Part shown: positions 6,201-8,010 of the stretch, piece after piece
How positions within the stretch are numbered: position 1 is the first letter of the stretch
How the letters are laid out: each line of letters begins with the position of its first letter
DNA from: Candidatus Aenigmatarchaeota archaeon
GTDB taxonomy: Archaea; Aenigmatarchaeota; Aenigmatarchaeia; QMZP01
Direction of reading: 5' to 3'
Length of the DNA stretch: 8,010 bases
NCBI GenBank assembly: GCA_017609145.1
Contig: JAFCEM010000033.1
Span: forward strand, 1 to 8,010
Translations under genes and position numbers: made by a program
The notes under the pieces: generated by a model
Databases searched by the model: none
Told to the model about the DNA's origin: nothing
Seen by the model: only the letters and a program-made list of their open reading frames with translations

Positions 6201-7130
6201 ACCCAAATTAATCGAGCTTACTGATGCATTTATTCTTGAAAAGTATATGTGTCCCTTATAGACCGTAGATTTTGTACCATAAACACGGATTTCCCACATC
6301 TCGCCATAAGGCAGATGCATATAGGAGATTTTCTCGGACTGTGTACCGGGATTCATTGACGCATTTTTGATGATGCCGTCTGAATCAAAAAGGAAAAGGT
6401 CAACATCTTCACTAAAACCTGAAAGCGATATTGTAACCGCTGTTGTGTTTTCAAATTCACTTGTGTTGAAGTAATAAGAATGATAGGTGTAATAATCCTC
6501 AGGCATCGTGCCATAGAAGAAACCTGAGAAATCAGTACTGTTGAGGGTGTTGTCCTTGCTTATGGGTATGTCTATTATGGCAGACACATTCGCTGTGTTG
6601 TTAACATAGGATGAGCTGTTTGTAAGGTTGCGGACGGTGAAATAACCATAATACCTTCCGGGTGGGCATATGCTATGCGCGCTCAGGTTAAGAATCCAGA
6701 CATTACTGGTGTCAAGGGTGCTCGTGTTCGAAAATATGCCATTGCTGGCATTCTGTACACTGAATTTCATTCCGGAGCCGTCTGTCGCATCTGTAAAACA
6801 CATCGAATAATTACTTGAGTCCCCAAGGTTGGGATAATTGCCTCCTGCGCTGTAAAAACTGTTCTGTGAATAATTGGAGAGTATGTGTGTACTGCCATTT
6901 TCCACATATAAAATAAGCCCATCGACCTTTCCGGTAACATTGATTATGTCACTGGTCCAGTTTATGTAAAGTGGGTATGAGTCATATGTGATGTTAAATT
7001 CATTGTAGGTGCTCTTCGTGTATGGTGTCGAAGAAAGCACTGGCATTACCCAGAACAGGAAAAGCGTCAGCACAGCGAAAATTGACAAGACTGCAACACC
7101 AAACTTAACAGCGCCTGTAAAACCTTTCAT
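3210..7130 (-). CDS. Large membrane-anchored, sequon-rich surface protein with basic cytoplasmic tail
   Basis: A 1306-residue, probably S-layer-like or adhesin-like cell-surface protein; I do not recognise a named family over the full length. Order of parts, from the ATG at 7130: signal anchor or signal peptide (10-32); beta-rich ectodomain (about 40-1070) that includes a PPC-like sandwich (211-290), a second similar one (365-441), further Ig-like beta-sandwiches, a Cys-containing Ig-like module (811-937), a Ser/Gly/Asp linker (943-964) and a second copy of that module (966-1068); a helical stalk (about 1072-1172); a membrane helix (1177-1198); and a 108-residue basic tail. I count about 75 N-X-S/T sequons by eye, all between N46 and N1169 and none in the tail, which gives the topology. 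Eleven cysteines, ten in plausible near pairs, all lie outside. TTG at 7136 would add two residues, but the ATG is preferred. No enzyme motif is visible. It is likely Sec-exported, and the secFD operon sits next door. Confidence 0.9.
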   Translation of the reverse strand: MKGFTGAVKFGVAVLSIFAVLTLFLFWVMPVLSSTPYTKSTYNEFNITYDSYPLYINWTSDIINVTGKVDGLILYVENGSTHILSNYSQNSFYSAGGNYPNLGDSSNYSMCFTDATDGSGMKFSVQNASNGIFSNTSTLDTSNVWILNLSAHSICPPGRYYGYFTVRNLTNSSSYVNNTANVSAIIDIPISKDNTLNSTDFSGFFYGTMPEDYYTYHSYYFNTSEFENTTAVTISLSGFSEDVDLFLFDSDGIIKNASMNPGTQSEKISYMHLPYGEMWEIRVYGTKSTVYKGHIYFSRINASVSSINLGTMDPNQNGTKTNGNSLFRLSNVDNKNVTNVQQITELYRVEKWDNDGRGYDKNNYSIEVLVPSFAEKLMVKIEWAKQSTGNVSNWTLYLYNPSGTLIGSSLDQYISANVTNATAMESVTTTTISEGYWNVTVINGNTSEEQTPSVYNITAYIWFNSSRWIATNFTNGTLIGAAGMGNPTNASCDVNVSINTPQEKLMNGSYEGFLRYTNNSGWVINVPLKFDLKAGFLILNHNISNATATFIIKESIGIDKNRFINISYNNSGAYDIYFNYSHSSFNLTNDESWINFTIDNLPGSTSDRGHIIPAYSSDTIDITLNISQAITHDTQGIYNGWITFNTTLAADDGLNDTTRSYPYGNFNISIKVNLTDELEINITGIKWDSQGGLPYEMENITRNDTFTFKFYVTLPNGTNVTLYSHHNATLIHLNESNMTTHGGHLSNRTYGWSSYNNPICDGNDFCYVNGTLRPNFLGGKYTVRINVSYYTGRVNLTGTGVYNYLIVNNTGLNMSIINNGAGSKNNNIGTIDEGKSKYFNISVTNYGNATARGKLLMGTCSYVTITAYAANDTSGCYWGKSGNYFTLNLGPQKTCWFAWKITASSTHDSNKSCVDSNLISINFTDPSFGNISGVTLIVGNADASSSSGNDGGDDSDDGDSSTTTDRSVSITNYDSLVSIVLGSSGSTNVTVKNTGEVTSAIKLNVSVDGISKTISPTYCNLGVNAECDFEVTLDVYNETNLGNHAGTLRAYVSQYETWYDEESFTVKVLSNPEREAEINDSYINLSATLEGLINEFNALRPTIIGLVSEDNLTFVDNLVNDTNSLITESWNAIASGDYITAEEKLNQVEANIITLNNGITALKLEAETNRSMQQGGLWIWIVIGVIIAGAAGFLIYMLMPPSGYHPKYGYSKESLTKKIKRFFKRKGKVKSIKKSISAKNIKKVFKRKEDPTNYAKTDVKGFYSGRSYEKPSGAGFDYQTKSKIDTLSKKIQSFKKRAVKHLPSKK
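3213..3536 (-). other. Long basic cytoplasmic tail of the surface protein
   Basis: Residues 1199-1306 hold 33 Lys/Arg against 7 Asp/Glu by my count, with no sequons and no cysteine. A motif recurs: KKIKRFFKRK (1217-1226), KNIKKVFKRK (1239-1248) and, more loosely, KKIQSFKKR (1289-1297). A Tyr/Gly/Ser-rich segment (1253-1279) separates the second and third copies. It may bind the inner lipid face, nucleic acid or an acidic partner; the sequence does not say which. Confidence 0.8.
3537..3602 (-). other. C-terminal transmembrane anchor of the surface protein
   Basis: Residues 1177-1198 (LWIWIVIGVIIAGAAGFLIY and onward) form one clear hydrophobic helix. The last sequon (N1169) is just before it, and a strongly basic region begins within about ten residues after it, so the C terminus faces the cytoplasm. 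Confidence 0.9.
3615..3917 (-). other. Helical membrane-proximal stalk of the surface protein
   Basis: Residues about 1072-1172 are free of the beta pattern and look helical (REAEIND, TLEGLINEFNAL, then AIASGDYITAEEKLNQVEANI). A helix-turn-helix or coiled-coil stalk here would hold the beta modules above the membrane, a common design in archaeal surface proteins. Confidence 0.6.
3927..4235 (-). repeat. Ig-like module B (second copy of the internal duplication)
   Basis: Residues 966-1068. NVTVKNTGEVTSAIKL (988-1003) and NLGVNAECDFEVTL (1020-1033) match module A in order. C1019 and C1027 are 8 apart and probably bond. The module closes with a G-N-H-A-G-T-L strand pair like those of other sandwiches in the protein, and leads into the helical stalk. 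Confidence 0.6.
4239..4304 (-). repeat. Low-complexity Ser/Gly/Asp linker
   Basis: Residues 943-964 are only Ser, Gly, Asp, Thr, Ala and one Asn. In the DNA it appears as a run of imperfect CAT/CAC triplets on the plus strand. It is a flexible, acidic hinge between the two copies of the Ig-like module, and such triplet runs may change in length between strains. Confidence 0.8.
4320..4700 (-). repeat. Ig-like module A (first copy of an internal duplication)
   Basis: Residues 811-937. It carries NISVTNYGNATARGKL (840-855) and NLGPQKTCWFAWKI (888-901), which line up with module B further on. The V-x-N-x-G-x-x-T strand-turn is typical of CARDB/NEW3-like archaeal surface domains. Cysteines C860, C876, C895 and C913 could form two disulfides. 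Confidence 0.6.
5808..6038 (-). other. Second PPC/P-domain-like beta-sandwich in the surface protein
   Basis: Residues 365-441. The run KLMVKIEWA ... NWTLYLYNPSGTLIGSS ... GYWNVTVING has the look of the jelly-roll segments that follow subtilisin-like proteases (strand, then an x-L-x-L-Y-x-P-x-G turn, then a closing G-x-W/Y-x-V-x-V strand). It is likely a diverged relative of the module at residues 211-290. Confidence 0.4.
6261..6500 (-). other. PPC-like beta-sandwich in the surface protein
   Basis: Residues 211-290. The pattern (D-Y-Y-x-Y-x-x-Y-Y-F, then a V-x-I-S-L-S-G strand, then EDVDLFLFDSDG, then PYGEMWEIRVYG) resembles the pre-peptidase C-terminal (PPC) fold, found attached to secreted proteases and surface proteins, where D-x-D-L-x-L and a final G-x-Y-x-I-x-V-Y strand are typical. 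No peptidase domain is present here. The match is by eye. Confidence 0.5.
7035..7103 (-). other. N-terminal signal peptide or signal anchor of the surface protein
   Basis: Residues 10-32 are almost wholly hydrophobic after a short start with K2 and K9. The region ends VLSS-TP, which could be a cleavage site but is not a clean A-X-A, so an uncleaved anchor is possible. Either way the following sequon-rich part is outside. Confidence 0.8.
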
Positions 7131-7169
7131 ATCCAAACAACCATCCGACTAAACCGATTCCAGCATCAT

Positions 7170-7197
7170 TATATTATCTTGCTTATAGTTAATATAT
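7170..7197 (-). promoter_or_regulatory. Candidate promoter(s) of the surface-protein gene
   Basis: Read on the minus strand there are two TATA-like stretches: ATATATTAA (7197-7189) and ATAATATA (7177-7170). They predict starts near 7167 or 7147 and hence leaders of about 37 or 17 bases before the ATG at 7130. The Shine-Dalgarno region is weak (only GGATGG, 10 bases before the ATG). Which box is used cannot be told. Confidence 0.4.
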
Positions 7198-7250
7198 GCT
7201 GTTGTTATTAAAATATTTTTCAGAAATAAAAAACCTTTGGGTCATGGGCA

Positions 7251-7269
7251 CCGAAACCAATATTTAAAA
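7251..7269 (+). promoter_or_regulatory. BRE/TATA promoter of the 3-TM protein gene
   Basis: CCGAAACC (BRE-like) is followed directly by AATATTTAAAA (TATA box). The box centre, near 7266, is 25 bases before the ATG at 7291, so the transcript should start at the A of the start codon. This is the best archaeal promoter in the window and decides the start of the gene that follows. Confidence 0.65.
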
Positions 7270-7290
7270 TTCAAGATACAATTAACTAAT

Positions 7291-7992
7291 ATGGCTGATT
7301 TGTTGCAGATAATTATAGAGTTCTTAAAAATCAACTGCAATTTAGTAGAATGTTATCCGAACCAGCCATTTGAGGCTGTCTTTTATCTTATTTTCTTCCC
7401 GTCGGTTTTCATATTACTCTTCATCTATATCCTGACCAATTTCATACTCAAAGGCGAAGGCAAACCACAGGGCCTGAGGATACTAGTCTCAGTAGCGATA
7501 TATATGTTCATTGTCGTTGGCGGGTGGTATTCGCTTTTCATAGCTGTTAGCAGACTTTGGTGGATAATTATAATACTGCTGGTCGGGTTCTGGATATTCG
7601 TCAGGAATTATACCGGCGGGGAATCTCAATCTACCGGCCGGATGGGTACAAGCGCATTGCCCGGCATAGGCAAGTACGGCATAGAAAAGCTGAAAGGTGG
7701 GGGAAAGACTAATGTTGAAAAAAGGATAGCTGACAGGATAAAAATTATGAAGGGGATATTGAAAGAGATTAAAAAACCAAAAGCGGGCACTGATGTAGGT
7801 ATACTTATTGCAAGGTTCTGGCAGGTGAAGGAGGCGGCAGAATCCTCAATTGAAGAGCTTGAGGCTATGCTGGGGTTTCCGGCAAAAAAGGTCTTTGCAA
7901 AGAAATACTGGAAACAGATAGACGAGCTAACCCGTGATTTTGAAAAAGAGGAAAAAGAAGTCGAAAAAGAAAAGAGGAAAAGATACACGTGA
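7291..7992 (+). CDS. Unknown membrane protein: three TM helices plus charged helical cytoplasmic domain
   Basis: A 233-residue protein that I do not recognise. A short N-terminal part with C16 and C21 is followed by helices at about 27-52, 62-84 and 87-104, with the basic loop KGEGKPQG between the first two. By the positive-inside rule the N terminus is outside and the C-terminal 130 residues are inside. That part has a Gly/Ser-rich spacer (108-139), a basic helix (142-164), a predicted helix (172-194) and a final Lys/Glu-rich helix (199-230) that could form a coiled coil. No catalytic motif is seen. ATG 7291 is chosen over a TTG at 7237 because the TATA box would lie inside the longer reading frame. 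It is divergent from the surface-protein gene across 160 bases and apparently the first gene of an operon continuing past the window. Confidence 0.88.
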   Translation: MADLLQIIIEFLKINCNLVECYPNQPFEAVFYLIFFPSVFILLFIYILTNFILKGEGKPQGLRILVSVAIYMFIVVGGWYSLFIAVSRLWWIIIILLVGFWIFVRNYTGGESQSTGRMGTSALPGIGKYGIEKLKGGGKTNVEKRIADRIKIMKGILKEIKKPKAGTDVGILIARFWQVKEAAESSIEELEAMLGFPAKKVFAKKYWKQIDELTRDFEKEEKEVEKEKRKRYT

Positions 7993-8010
7993 TTAGCATG
8001 CCATTCGATA
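7989..8010 (+). CDS. Start of a further gene (truncated by window end)
   Basis: GTG at 7989 overlaps the preceding stop as GTGA and is in the same frame as ATG at 7998, which reads M-P-F-D before the window ends. GAGG at 7974-7977 lies 11 bases before the GTG, and GTGAT at 7989-7993 lies 4 bases before the ATG, so either start is possible. Only four to seven codons are visible, so nothing can be said of its function; the overlap suggests it is in the same operon as the 3-TM protein. Confidence 0.4.

Noticed and set aside
7041..7130. Type IV pilin-like (prepilin peptidase) signal on the surface protein, suggested by M-K-G-F at the start
   Set aside because: A charged K9 breaks the expected hydrophobic run after the site, and the protein is a huge C-terminally anchored protein unlike pilins.
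7131..7136. TTG start of the surface protein two codons before the ATG
   Set aside because: It is a rarer start codon with no ribosome binding site to favour it; the ATG at 7130 gives a normal signal sequence.
7149..7169. Six-codon mini reading frame (M-M-L-E-S-V-stop) on the minus strand ahead of the surface-protein gene
   Set aside because: It is short enough to occur by chance, and it lies on the transcript only if the far TATA box is used.
7237..7290. TTG-started N-terminal extension of the 3-TM protein (18 extra residues)
   Set aside because: The TATA box lies inside this stretch, spaced exactly for a leaderless start at ATG 7291, and the extension is polar and unlike a membrane protein N terminus.

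Overview
The window looks like a piece of an uncultivated archaeal genome. The signs are an archaeal-type SecF (with the GYSIDTD motif) followed by SecD (GLDLRGG, GTGVD), in the order F then D; TATA/BRE-like boxes about 23-25 bases before start codons, which suggests leaderless transcripts; a strong Shine-Dalgarno site only at the internal operon gene; and a giant surface protein packed with N-X-S/T glycosylation sequons. The lineage cannot be fixed from these bases. A small-genome or DPANN-like archaeon, or a deep euryarchaeal lineage, is a guess and not a result.

Layout, left to right. Positions 1-517 (+) hold the C-terminal 171 residues of a radical SAM protein, probably of the B12-binding class. 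Positions 549-3193 (+) hold secF and secD, overlapping by ATGA and forming one operon behind their own promoter. Positions 3210-7130 (-) hold a 1306-residue membrane-anchored surface protein, convergent with secD and only 16 bases from it. Positions 7131-7290 are a divergent intergenic region with promoters for both neighbours. Positions 7291-7992 (+) encode a 233-residue protein with three membrane segments and a charged, coiled-coil-like cytoplasmic part that I do not recognise. At 7989 a further gene seems to begin, joined by a GTGA overlap, and it runs off the window.

How they may work together: SecDF helps export proteins through the Sec translocon, and the surface protein is the kind of large, Sec-dependent, N-glycosylated cargo that would need it. 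The surface protein ends in a transmembrane helix and a 108-residue, strongly basic cytoplasmic tail, and the divergent neighbour also puts a charged helical domain inside the cell. A physical or regulatory link between these two is only an inference from gene neighbourhood.

The most interesting things are (a) a SecD that appears to carry a PDZ-like segment right after its first membrane helix and an extra membrane hairpin between its usual third and fourth helices; (b) the modular surface protein, with about 75 sequons confined to the ectodomain, two PPC-like beta-sandwiches, a duplicated cysteine-containing Ig-like module and a basic tail with a repeated motif; and (c) the unknown 3-TM protein divergent from it. 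I saw no RNA genes, CRISPR arrays or insertion sequences.
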